Source: Caulobacteraceae bacterium
Lineage (GTDB): Bacteria > Pseudomonadota > Alphaproteobacteria > Caulobacterales > Caulobacteraceae
Assembly: GCA_020852035.1 (NCBI GenBank)
Contig: JADZBR010000279.1
Coordinates: 1 to 11,067 of the forward strand
Reading direction: 5' to 3'
Length of the DNA stretch: 11,067 nt
The notes beneath the pieces were generated by a model. That model saw only the letters and a program-made list of their open reading frames with translations. It had not been told where the DNA came from and did no database searches. Of this stretch, positions 1 to 6,882 are shown one piece after another; position 1 is the first letter of the stretch, and each line of letters starts with the position of its first letter. The translations under genes were made by a program, and so were the position numbers.

Positions 1-1100
1 CGCCTCTCGGCGCCGCCGCGCCCGTCGCCCCGCAGGCGCCGGTTTTCCAGCCGCAGACCGCCCAGCCCGCCTCGCCGCCGCCCGCGCCCGTCGCCGCCGA
101 CCAGCCGGCGACGCCGGTGCCGACCGCCGCGGCCCCGGTGGTCTCGCCACCGGCCCCGAGGCCGGCCACCGCGAGCGTGCAGGCCGTCCCCTCCCTCGCC
201 GGCCCCGCGCCGGCGGCGCCGGCCATCGCGCAGCCGCCCCCGGACCCGGTCGCTGCGCCGCAGGCGCCGCCCGCCGCCGCCGCGACGCCGGACTCGCCGC
301 CGCCGCGGGCCGCGCCGGTCCCGAGCGCCCCGCCCGCCGCGACGCCCGTGCCGGCCCCGCCGCTCGCCACGCCGGAAACCCGCGAGACCGCCAGGCCGGC
401 CAAGGCGACGGCGGCGTCCATCTCGGCGACGGTCGAGGAGGGCGCCGACGACGCGCCGGCCGCCCCGGCGCAACCCGCGGCGCCGAAGCCCGCCGCCGCC
501 ACTGTCATCGCCCAGCCGGTCACGGCCGCGCAGGCCGCGCCCGGGCCGGACGACGCGCCTGCCGACGCGCCGTCCGCCGATCCTCCGGCCGACACCCGCC
601 CCGCGGAGACGCCGCCGGCCCGCGCCGAAACCGCCGCACCCGCGCCGCCGACGCCCGCAGCCGTCCGCGGCTCGCCCGAAACCGTCGCTCACCTGGCCGC
701 CGAGATCGTCAGGAAGCTGGACGGCAAGACCAGCCGCTTCGACATCGAGCTGACCCCCGCCGGCCTCGGCAAGGTCGAGGTGCGCCTGGAGATCGGCGCC
801 CACGGCCACGTCGCCGCCGCCATGTCCTTCGACAACCCGCAGGCCGCCGCCGACGTGCGCGCCAGGGCCAGCGACCTGCAAAGGGCGCTGGAACAGGCCG
901 GCTTCAATCTCGCGGGCGGCCTGTCGTTCGACGTCGCCGGCGAGCAGCGCCAGCCGCAGCAGCAGGCCGAGCAGCAGCAGCCCGCCAACGCCGCCCATCG
1001 CGGCCGCGCCTTCCAGGCCGCGCTCGACGCCCTGGACGCGCCCGCCCCCTCTCCCGTCCTGCGCCGCTGGTCGGCCCAGGGCCTCGACATCCGGATCTAG
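1..1100 (+). CDS. fliK: FliK, flagellar hook-length control protein (5' partial)
   Basis: This is the 3' part of fliK. The frame is open from the left edge of the window (first full codon at 3), so the true start lies upstream; the GTG at 117 is internal and is not a convincing start. About 365 residues are visible. The first ~225 are extremely rich in Pro and Ala, as expected of a disordered FliK ruler region. From about residue 233 to 310 (nucleotides ~700-930) there is a Flg_hook C-terminal domain, with the typical FDIELTPAGLGKVEVRLEI block followed by a helix (RASDLQRALEQAGFNLAG). A Gln-rich tail (around 950-985) follows. FliK measures hook length in the export channel and its C-terminal domain triggers the switch of export substrate from hook to filament. 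flgD begins 2 nt after its stop, so the two are probably co-transcribed. The family call rests on the C-terminal domain and on the neighbours. Confidence 0.9.
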   Translation, partial: PLGAAAPVAPQAPVFQPQTAQPASPPPAPVAADQPATPVPTAAAPVVSPPAPRPATASVQAVPSLAGPAPAAPAIAQPPPDPVAAPQAPPAAAATPDSPPPRAAPVPSAPPAATPVPAPPLATPETRETARPAKATAASISATVEEGADDAPAAPAQPAAPKPAAATVIAQPVTAAQAAPGPDDAPADAPSADPPADTRPAETPPARAETAAPAPPTPAAVRGSPETVAHLAAEIVRKLDGKTSRFDIELTPAGLGKVEVRLEIGAHGHVAAAMSFDNPQAAADVRARASDLQRALEQAGFNLAGGLSFDVAGEQRQPQQQAEQQQPANAAHRGRAFQAALDALDAPAPSPVLRRWSAQGLDIRI

Positions 1101-1102
1101 GC

Positions 1103-1792
1103 ATGGTCGACGCCACAACCACCGCCGCCGCGACCAGCGACTCCCAGAAGATCGCCGCCAGCCGCACGCGCATCGCCGACAACTTCGAGACCTTCCTGAC
1201 GCTGCTCACCGCGCAGCTGAAGAACCAGGACCCGCTGTCGCCGATGGACACCAACGCCTTCACCCAGCAGATCGTGCAGATGACGGGCGTGGAGCAGCAG
1301 CTGCTCACCAACGACCTGCTCTCCAAGCTGGTGGACAACGCCAGCCGCGGCCTCGGCGAAGCGGTCAGCGTGCTGGGCAAGGAGGTCTCGGCCGTCGGCT
1401 CCAACAGGGTGCTGAAGGACGGCAAGGCCGAGTGGATCTACGACCTCGGCGAGGGCGCCCGGAACGTGAAGCTGGAGGTGCTCGATTCCAGTGGCCGTGT
1501 GGTCAGGACCCTCACGCCGAGCGCCACGTCCGGCGAGAACACCTTCGCCTGGGACGGCAAGACCGACGACGGGCGCCAGCTGGGCGACGGCGGGACCTAT
1601 ACGCTGCAGGTGACGGCCAAGGACGCCGGCGGCCAGGCGGTCGCCAGCCGCGTGCTGGTGAAGGGCATCGTCACCGGCGTCGAGACCACCGATGGCGCCA
1701 CCATGCTGACGGTGGGCGGGGCCAAGGTGCCCTGGACCGCCGTCGTCGGCATCCATCAACCTGACGACCAAACGTCGTCCGAGCAGGCCTGA
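1103..1792 (+). CDS. flgD: FlgD, hook-capping / hook assembly protein
   Basis: This 229-residue protein is the scaffold that caps the growing hook and guides FlgE assembly outside the cell; it is exported by the flagellar type III system and absent from the finished flagellum. The N-terminal FlgD signature is clear at residues 31-49 (FLTLLTAQLKNQDPLSPMD), followed by FTQQIVQMTGVEQQL. The C-terminal half (about 110-190) has the FlgD Ig-like fold with a FAWDGKTDDG turn at residues 148-157. There is no cleaved signal peptide, as expected for a type III substrate. The ATG at 1103 lies 2 nt after the fliK stop and is preceded by a weak purine-rich GGATCTAGG, so translation is probably coupled to fliK. 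Length is normal for the family. Confidence 0.96.
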   Translation: MVDATTTAAATSDSQKIAASRTRIADNFETFLTLLTAQLKNQDPLSPMDTNAFTQQIVQMTGVEQQLLTNDLLSKLVDNASRGLGEAVSVLGKEVSAVGSNRVLKDGKAEWIYDLGEGARNVKLEVLDSSGRVVRTLTPSATSGENTFAWDGKTDDGRQLGDGGTYTLQVTAKDAGGQAVASRVLVKGIVTGVETTDGATMLTVGGAKVPWTAVVGIHQPDDQTSSEQA

Positions 1793-1857
1793 CGGGCCGG
1801 CAAACGCAGCATGCGCCAACCCAACGACAACAAAGACTTCAGAGAAGGTAGAGAGCC

Positions 1858-3249
1858 ATGAGCGTCAACAGCGCTTTGCTCGCCGGGGTGCAGGGACTGG
1901 CCGCCAATTCCGCGGCCCTGGCGGCGATTTCCGACAACATCGTCAACGTCAACACCACCGGCTACAAGCGGAACCAGACCAGCTTCAGCGACATCGTCAC
2001 CGCCCAGGCGGTGAAGGGACGCTACAGCGCCGGCGGCGTGACGGCGGTCAATCACAAGATGATCAACCAGCAGGGACAGCTGCAGAGCAGCACCTCGTCC
2101 ACCGACCTGGCGATTTCCGGCGAAGGTTTCTTCGTGGTGTCCTCGCAGGCGGGCGCCCTGGCGCCGGCCGACGAGCGGTTGTTCACCCGCGCCGGCTCCT
2201 TCCAGGTGGACGACGCGGGGTATCTGATCAACGACGCCAACTACTACCTGCTGGGCTGGCCGATCCAGGCCGACGGATCGACCGACACCAGCCCCACCGA
2301 CATCACCAAGCTGCAGCAGATCAACATCCGCAACCTCGGCGGGGTGGTCAGCCAGACCACGCAGATCGAGATCAACGGCAACCTCAACGCCGGCACGCCG
2401 TTCAGCGGCGTGACCACCTACGCCGCCGGCAACATGGCCACCTACGCGGACGATCCGACCGCCGCCGGCGCCGTGAAGCCCGACTACACCATCGAGACCC
2501 AGGTGGTGGACTCGCTCGGCAACAAGCACACCGTGGCGATCTCCTTCCTGCGCAAGGATCCGACGACGGCCGGCAACGAGAACGCCTGGTTCGCCGAAGT
2601 CTACACCGTGCCGGTGGACGACATCGACGGCGGCGGCCCGATCAGCTCCGGCGACGTGAAGTTCACCCCGGACGGCAAGCTCGACCCGACCGCCACCACG
2701 CTCTTCGGCGGCGCCGACGACTTCACCATCGACATCGGCGCCTCCGACGGCGGCACGGCGCCCAAGTGGGCCACCGAGCTCGGCATCGACGGCCAGACCG
2801 TGACCTTCAGCCTCGCCTCGGCCAATGGCGGCCTCACCCAGCTGGGCGGCGCTTCCACCGTCGACTCGCTGAACGCCAACGGCGCCACTCTCGGCAACGT
2901 GGTGGGCGTGCAGGTGAGCGAGACCGGCCTGCTCTCGGTGATCTTCGACAACAACGAGGTGCGCGGGGTCTCGCAGATCGCCCTGGCCACCTTCATCAAT
3001 CCGAACGGCATGATCCCGGTCAGCGGCGACGCCTTCCGCTCCTCGATCAACAGCGGCGACTTCGCCCTGAAACGCCCGGGCGAGGGCAACGCGGGCCTCA
3101 TTGCGGCCTCCTCGCTGGAAGCCTCGACCGTCGACCTGGCCGCCGAGTTCACCAGCCTGATTACGACACAGCGAGCCTATTCCGCCTCGTCGAAGATCAT
3201 CACCACCGCCGATGAGATGCTTGAAGAACTCATAAATATTAAGCGGTGA
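1858..3249 (+). CDS. flgE: FlgE, flagellar hook protein
   Basis: This 463-residue protein is the structural subunit of the hook. The N-terminal rod/hook motif is at residues 1-45 (SALLAGVQGLAANSAALAAI then DNIVNVNTTGYKRNQ). The central marker DLAISGEGFFVV is at 83-94. A FlgE D2-type middle region covers roughly 160-330. The C-terminal Flg_bbr_C block runs through AEFTSLITTQRAYSASSKII to the end. The long helical N- and C-terminal ends pack together in the hook core. The ATG at 1858 has AGAAGG about 11 nt upstream. It follows flgD by 65 nt; no convincing sigma-54 promoter is visible in that gap, so it probably shares the flgD transcript. A hairpin at 3264-3287 follows the stop. From memory, the Caulobacter crescentus hook protein is longer, so the middle region is probably shorter here. 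Confidence 0.96.
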   Translation: MSVNSALLAGVQGLAANSAALAAISDNIVNVNTTGYKRNQTSFSDIVTAQAVKGRYSAGGVTAVNHKMINQQGQLQSSTSSTDLAISGEGFFVVSSQAGALAPADERLFTRAGSFQVDDAGYLINDANYYLLGWPIQADGSTDTSPTDITKLQQINIRNLGGVVSQTTQIEINGNLNAGTPFSGVTTYAAGNMATYADDPTAAGAVKPDYTIETQVVDSLGNKHTVAISFLRKDPTTAGNENAWFAEVYTVPVDDIDGGGPISSGDVKFTPDGKLDPTATTLFGGADDFTIDIGASDGGTAPKWATELGIDGQTVTFSLASANGGLTQLGGASTVDSLNANGATLGNVVGVQVSETGLLSVIFDNNEVRGVSQIALATFINPNGMIPVSGDAFRSSINSGDFALKRPGEGNAGLIAASSLEASTVDLAAEFTSLITTQRAYSASSKIITTADEMLEELINIKR

Positions 3250-3263
3250 TAATTACTGTTGAT

Positions 3264-3287
3264 GAGAGGTTGTAAAAGCAACCTCTC
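3264..3287 (+). terminator. hairpin terminator after flgE
   Basis: A perfect 9-bp stem (GAGAGGTTG at 3264-3272, CAACCTCTC at 3279-3287) with a 6-nt TAAAAG loop lies 14 nt after the flgE stop. Only TT follows directly, so the U tract is weak; a separate run of seven T lies further on at 3332-3338. The stretch is notably AT-richer than the genes. It probably ends or attenuates the hook-gene transcript before sciP. Confidence 0.6.
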
Positions 3288-3348
3288 TTGACTGTGCCGT
3301 TATCGGACGAAAGGGCCTGAATGGTTAGGGCTTTTTTTACTGTTGGAA

Positions 3349-3363
3349 TTAAGCGGCTGTTAT
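3349..3363 (+). promoter_or_regulatory. CtrA-like box upstream of sciP
   Basis: TTAA-N7-TTAT (3349-3352 and 3360-3363) matches the CtrA full site TTAA-N7-TTAA at 7 of 8 positions. It lies 53 nt before the sciP start in a short AT-richer stretch. In Caulobacter sciP is activated by CtrA, so the position makes sense. No clear -10 element was identified; the assignment is by motif and context only. Confidence 0.5.
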
Positions 3364-3416
3364 GTCCTGCGGCCTATCGTCCTGCGCTGTGATGACGGTG
3401 GGAAAGGCGTAAAGCC

Positions 3417-3707
3417 ATGTTGCAAACACAACAGCAGCAGCGGACCAACAGCCGCGGCGAGCGTTATGTGATCGGCCCGACGGGCGCGCCGCTGACCGTG
3501 GCCGACCTGCCGCCGCCGACCACGGGGCGCTGGGTGATCCGGCGCAAGGCCGAGGTGGTGGCCGCGGTGCGCGGCGGCCTCCTGACGCTCGAGGAAGCGT
3601 GCGACCGCTATTCGCTGACCAACGAGGAGTTCCTCGCCTGGCAGCAATCGATCGACCGGCACGGCATGGCCGGCCTCAGGACCACGCGGCTGCAGCAGTA
3701 TCGCTGA
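3417..3707 (+). CDS. sciP: SciP, small CtrA inhibitory protein (DUF1153 family)
   Basis: This 96-residue basic protein matches the SciP/DUF1153 family almost end to end: GERYVIGPTGAPLTVADLPP at residues 14-33, RWVIRRKAEVVAAVRGGLL at 38-56, EEACDRYSLTNEEFLAWQ at 59-76, then GMAGLRTTRLQQYR at the C-terminus. The middle and last parts form a helix-turn-helix related to transposase/Trp-repressor folds. In Caulobacter, SciP binds CtrA and DNA in G1 cells and prevents CtrA from activating flagellar and other cell-cycle genes. The location between flgE and fliF is also the Caulobacter arrangement. The ATG at 3417 is preceded by GGGAAAGGCG about 8 nt upstream. It appears monocistronic: a CtrA-like box lies upstream and a strong hairpin lies 26 nt after the stop. 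Confidence 0.92.
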   Translation: MLQTQQQQRTNSRGERYVIGPTGAPLTVADLPPPTTGRWVIRRKAEVVAAVRGGLLTLEEACDRYSLTNEEFLAWQQSIDRHGMAGLRTTRLQQYR

Positions 3708-3733
3708 CCTCCAGCGAACAGTCTTAGGAGCTC

Positions 3734-3768
3734 GAACGGCCGCGCCTCACGCCGAGGCGCGGCCGTTC
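3734..3768 (+). terminator. strong GC-rich hairpin after sciP
   Basis: A perfect 15-bp stem (left arm 3734-3748, right arm 3754-3768, beginning GAACGGCCGCGCC) encloses a 5-nt loop and is followed by TGCTTTCT. It lies 26 nt after the sciP stop and fits an intrinsic terminator separating sciP from the fliF operon. The T tract is short, so efficiency is uncertain. Confidence 0.75.
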
Positions 3769-3770
3769 TG

Positions 3771-3929
3771 CTTTCTCTCCCTCCCCCTCCGTGGGGAGGG
3801 TAGGCCGCGAAGCGGCTCGGGTGGGGGTCTTGCGGACTCGCCCCCGAACAGCCGATAGGCCCCAGCCCCCGCCCGTCTCGCCGCTCCGCGTCGATCCACC
3901 CTCCCCACCGCCGACGGGAGGGAGAAAGG
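3771..3929. repeat. imperfect inverted-repeat element (~159 bp) between sciP and fliF
   Basis: The ends are complementary: CTTTCTCTCCCTCCC at 3771-3785 pairs with GGGAGGGAGAAAGG at 3916-3929, with a 2-nt difference. An inner 11-bp pair is perfect (GTGGGGAGGGT at 3791-3801, ACCCTCCCCAC at 3898-3908). Further inside, G-rich and C-rich tracts also face each other imperfectly. It begins just after the sciP terminator and ends just before the CtrA-like box of fliF. It has no protein-like reading frame. It resembles the dispersed palindromic intergenic repeats common in Caulobacterales genomes, but only one copy is in this window, so its repetitive nature is inferred. The rest of the 322-nt gap between sciP and fliF (3708-4029) holds only the terminator, a CtrA-like box and the fliF leader. 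Confidence 0.6.
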
Positions 3930-3935
3930 CGGCGC

Positions 3936-3950
3936 TTAAATCCGCGTTTA
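3936..3950 (+). promoter_or_regulatory. CtrA-like box upstream of fliF
   Basis: TTAA-N7-TTTA (3936-3939 and 3947-3950, followed by CC) matches TTAA-N7-TTAA at 7 of 8 positions. It lies 80 nt before the fliF start, right after the inverted-repeat element. The Caulobacter fliF operon is a known CtrA-dependent class II promoter, which supports the reading. A possible -10 (around GCCTAG, 3971-3976) is weak and is not claimed separately. Confidence 0.5.
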
Positions 3951-4029
3951 CCAAGCACTGGGTAATTCCTGCCTAGCGGCGGGCGACCAGAGGTCCGGCT
4001 CTTCCGCGTGTGTAAGGGAAGGACGCGGC

Positions 4030-5673
4030 TTGAACCCGATCACCAGCGCCATCCAGCGATTCGGCATCGGCCGGCTCGCGGCGTTCGTCGGCATCGGGAT
4101 CGGCGTGATCGCCGCGCTGGCGGCGGTGTTCATGAACCTCGGCCAGCAGCCGAAGGCCCTGCTCTATTCCAACCTCGACATGAAGGAGGCCGCCTCCATC
4201 ACCCAGGCCCTCGACCAGGCCGGGGTGAAGTACGAGGCCAAGGGCGATGGCACCACCATCATGGTGCCGCGCGACGAGGTGGCGTCCACGCGCCTGATGC
4301 TCTCGGGCAAGGGCCTGCCGACCTCCGGTTCGGTGGGCTACGAGCTGTTCGACAACGCCTCGGCGCTCGGCCAGACCGATTTCGTCCAGAACCTCAACCG
4401 CCAGCGCGCCCTGGAAGGCGAGCTCGCCCGCACCATCCGCAGCCTCGACGGCGTCACCTTCGCGCGGGTCCATCTTGTGCTGCCCCGCCGGCAGCTGTTC
4501 GAGGAAGAGGCCGAGGCTCCTTCCGCCTCGGTGACCATCGGCGTCGGCGGCCGCGAGCCCAATTCCGAGCAGGTGCGCGCGGTGCAGAACCTGGTCGCCG
4601 GGGCGGTGCCGAACCTGAAGCCCGACCGCGTGACCGTGGTCGACCAGCACGCCAAGACCCTCTCGGCCGCCAGTGACGGCGAGGTGGCCGGCGCCGTCGC
4701 CGACAGCCGCAAGAGCGAGGTCGAGCAGCGCCTGGCCCAGCGCATCCGCCAGCTGGTCGAGGGCATCGTCGGGCCCGGCAAGGCGCGGGTGAACGTCTCG
4801 GCCGAGCTGGAGCTGGCGCAGGTCACGACCAGCGAGGAACGCTTCGATCCCGACGGCCAGGTCGTCCGCTCCGAACAGACCAGCGAGGAAGCCGGCAACG
4901 AGAGCCAGGCCGACGAGTCCGGACAGGTCTCGGCCGGCCAGAACATCCCCGGCAGCGCCCCGACGCCCGGCCAGATCCCGCTGACCACCTCGTCGAACCG
5001 CACCAACCAGTCGACCACCAACTACGAGATCTCCAAGACCGTCCGCACCGAGACCACCGCGCCGGGCGAGATCAAGCGCCTGTCGGTGGCCGTCGCCGTG
5101 GATGGGAACACCGCGGCGGGCGCGGGCGGCAAGCCGGGCGCCTACACCCCCCGCACGGCCGAGGAGATGGCCCGCATCGAGGAGCTGGTGAAAGCGGCGA
5201 TGGGCTTCTCGGCCGACCGCAACGACCTGGTCAGCGTCAAGAACGTGCAGTTCCCCCGCACGGACGCCGGCGCCGAGGCCGGCACGGAGTCCGCCAACCC
5301 GCTGATGGGCTTCGACAAGAACGACATCATGCGCGCCGCCGAGATCGGGGTGCTGGCCATCGTCGCCATCCTGATGATGCTGTTCGTGGTCCGCCCGCTG
5401 CTGAAGGGCGGCGGGGCGCCCGGCGGCGACATCCCGGTCACCCAGTTGCAGACGACCCCGGTCGGCGGCCCTCCCGGCCAACTGGCCTACGACCCCGCCA
5501 CCGGCCAGCCCCTGCTGGCCGGCCCGCAGAACGACGTCGAGCAGCGCATCGACATCGCCCGCATCGAGGGCCAGGTGAAGGCCTCGTCGGTCAGGCGCGT
5601 CGCCGAATTCGTGGACGGCCATCCGGAGGAGTCCGTCTCCATCCTCCGCAGCTGGCTGCATGAAACCTCATGA
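4030..5673 (+). CDS. fliF: FliF, flagellar MS-ring protein
   Basis: This 547-residue inner-membrane protein forms the MS ring, the base on which the rotor and export apparatus assemble. It has the expected layout: a transmembrane helix at about residues 14-37 (RLAAFVGIGIGVIAALAAVF), YscJ/FliF ring-building domains to about 220 (for example ALLYSNLDMKEAASIT and RTIRSLDGVTFARVHLVLP), the FliF middle domain to about 400, a second transmembrane helix at 433-455, and a C-terminal cytoplasmic tail that binds FliG. Start choice: the codon is TTG at 4030, supported by a strong GGAAGGA ending 6 nt upstream and by the fit to FliF N-termini; no ATG sits at this position. The stop overlaps the fliG ATG by 4 nt (ATGA), so translation is coupled. 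It is the first gene of the operon, with a CtrA-like box upstream. Confidence 0.97.
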   Translation: MNPITSAIQRFGIGRLAAFVGIGIGVIAALAAVFMNLGQQPKALLYSNLDMKEAASITQALDQAGVKYEAKGDGTTIMVPRDEVASTRLMLSGKGLPTSGSVGYELFDNASALGQTDFVQNLNRQRALEGELARTIRSLDGVTFARVHLVLPRRQLFEEEAEAPSASVTIGVGGREPNSEQVRAVQNLVAGAVPNLKPDRVTVVDQHAKTLSAASDGEVAGAVADSRKSEVEQRLAQRIRQLVEGIVGPGKARVNVSAELELAQVTTSEERFDPDGQVVRSEQTSEEAGNESQADESGQVSAGQNIPGSAPTPGQIPLTTSSNRTNQSTTNYEISKTVRTETTAPGEIKRLSVAVAVDGNTAAGAGGKPGAYTPRTAEEMARIEELVKAAMGFSADRNDLVSVKNVQFPRTDAGAEAGTESANPLMGFDKNDIMRAAEIGVLAIVAILMMLFVVRPLLKGGGAPGGDIPVTQLQTTPVGGPPGQLAYDPATGQPLLAGPQNDVEQRIDIARIEGQVKASSVRRVAEFVDGHPEESVSILRSWLHETS

Positions 5674-6701
5674 GCACGAAGGGCAAGTCCAAGACCATCG
5701 TCGATTCAGCCCGCCTCTCCGGCCCGGAGAAGGCGGCCGTCATCCTGCTGGCGCTGGGCGAGGACCACGCCACCGTCTGGAAGGCGCTCGACGAGGAGGA
5801 GATCAAGGAAATCTCCCAGGCGATGGCGGGCCTCGGCAACGTCTCGGCCAGCGTGGTCGAGGAGCTGATGGTCGAGTTCGTCTCCGGCATGAGCGGGGCC
5901 GGGGCGATCATGGGCTCCTTCGAACAGACCCAGAAGCTGCTCGCCGCGATCATGCCGCCCGACAAGGTCGAGGGGCTGATGGAGGAGATCCGCGGCCCCG
6001 CCGGCCGCACCATGTGGGACAAGCTCGGCAACGTGAACGAGGCCGTGCTCGCCAACTATCTGAAGAACGAATACCCGCAGACGGTCGCGGTCATCCTCTC
6101 GAAGATCAAGTCGGAGCACTCCGCGCGGGTGCTGGCCGCCCTGCCCGAGGACTTCGCGCTGGAGTGCGTCACCCGCATGCTGCGCATGGAGCCCGTGCAG
6201 CGCGAGATCCTCGACAAGATCGAGCAGACCCTGCGGACCGAATTCATGTCGAACCTGGCGCGCACCTCCAAGCGCGACAGCCACGAGATGATGGCCGATA
6301 TCTTCAACGCCTTCGACCGCCAGACCGAGAGCCGCTTCATCACCGCCCTGGAGGAGCGCAACCGCGAGAGCGCCGAGCGCATCCGTGCGCTGATGTTCGT
6401 CTTCGAGGATCTCTCCAAGCTCGACCCCGGCGGGGTGCAGACGCTGCTGCGCGGGGTGGAGAAGGACAAGCTGGCCCTGGCGCTGAAGGGCGCCTCCGAC
6501 AGCCTGCGCGAAATGTTCTTCTCCAACATGTCCGAGCGCGCCTCGAAGATCATGCGCGAGGACATGGAGAGCATGGGCCCGGTCCGCCTGCGCGACGTCG
6601 AGCAGGCGCAGATGGCCATGGTCCAGGTCGCCAAGGACCTCGCCGCCAAGGGCGAGATCATGCTCGCCGGCTCCAGCGGCGACGACGAACTGGTGTACTG
6701 A
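5670..6701 (+). CDS. fliG: FliG, flagellar motor switch protein
   Basis: This 343-residue C-ring protein links the MS ring to the stators and generates torque. The N-terminal domain (about 15-105; LSGPEKAAVILLALGED) binds FliF. The middle domain holds the motif that normally reads EHPQ but here reads EYPQ (residues 134-137, in YLKNEYPQTVAVIL). The C-terminal domain has the MFxF hinge at 242-245 (MFVF) and the charged torque helix (RALMFVFEDL, then LLRGVEKDKLALALKGAS). Length is normal. The start overlaps the fliF stop by 4 nt. It is followed not by a tight junction but by a 181-nt gap filled mostly with a 138-bp palindromic repeat, which is unusual inside this operon. Confidence 0.98.
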   Translation: MSTKGKSKTIVDSARLSGPEKAAVILLALGEDHATVWKALDEEEIKEISQAMAGLGNVSASVVEELMVEFVSGMSGAGAIMGSFEQTQKLLAAIMPPDKVEGLMEEIRGPAGRTMWDKLGNVNEAVLANYLKNEYPQTVAVILSKIKSEHSARVLAALPEDFALECVTRMLRMEPVQREILDKIEQTLRTEFMSNLARTSKRDSHEMMADIFNAFDRQTESRFITALEERNRESAERIRALMFVFEDLSKLDPGGVQTLLRGVEKDKLALALKGASDSLREMFFSNMSERASKIMREDMESMGPVRLRDVEQAQMAMVQVAKDLAAKGEIMLAGSSGDDELVY

Positions 6702-6734
6702 TGAGCAGGCTGGAGAACAGGTCGTCGCCTGAAA

Positions 6735-6872
6735 CCTTCCCCCGGCACGGGGGAAGTGGGCTGAGACCCGAAGGGGCGAAGGTCGATGGGGGAAGTTTGA
6801 GGCAATTTTGCCAGCCTCCCCCATCGACCCTCGGCTGCGCCTTCGGGCCACTTCCCCCGTCCCGGGGGAAGG
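6735..6872 (+). repeat. 138-bp palindromic repeat, copy 1 (between fliG and fliH)
   Basis: The element has near-perfect 25-bp terminal inverted repeats (6735-6759 and 6848-6872, one mismatch). Each end is itself a small hairpin: CTTCCCCC and GGGGGAAG around a 5-nt loop. An inner inverted pair is perfect over 13 bp (GGTCGATGGGGGA at 6781-6793, TCCCCCATCGACC at 6817-6829). The two arms between these differ (GAGACCCGAAGGGGCGAAGG left, CCTCGGCTGCGCC right), which gives the element an orientation. The centre (6796-6815) contains GGCAATTTTGCC. It closely matches, inverted, the copy at 9257-9394 outside the centre. No transposase is present, so it fits a REP- or MITE-like non-autonomous element. Confidence 0.9.
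6864..6872 (+). promoter_or_regulatory. ribosome binding site of fliH inside the repeat end
   Basis: GGGGGAAGG (6864-6872) is the extreme right end of the 138-bp repeat and is also the only good Shine-Dalgarno-like sequence ahead of the fliH ATG at 6883, with 10 nt between them. It forms one side of the small terminal hairpin (partner CTTCCCCC at 6851-6858), so translation might depend on whether that hairpin is open. Confidence 0.55.
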
Positions 6873-6882
6873 ATGGGCGCCC

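Noticed and set aside
1793..1857. Possible sigma-54 promoter for flgE (GGC at 1799 and TGC at 1812)
   Set aside because: The spacing between the GG and GC elements is 12 nt instead of 10 and the flanking bases do not match TGGCAC-N5-TTGC.
3968..3983. Imperfect palindrome CCTGCC-TAGC-GGCGGG downstream of the fliF CtrA-like box, considered as a FlbD (ftr) site
   Set aside because: The location would suit FlbD repression of fliF, but I cannot match it to the ftr consensus with confidence and such palindromes are common at this GC content.
3973..5661. Long minus-strand open frame (562 codons) opposite fliF
   Set aside because: It is an antisense shadow caused by high GC at third codon positions; its composition is rich in His, Gly, Arg and Leu with no domain, and fliF on the plus strand is unambiguous.
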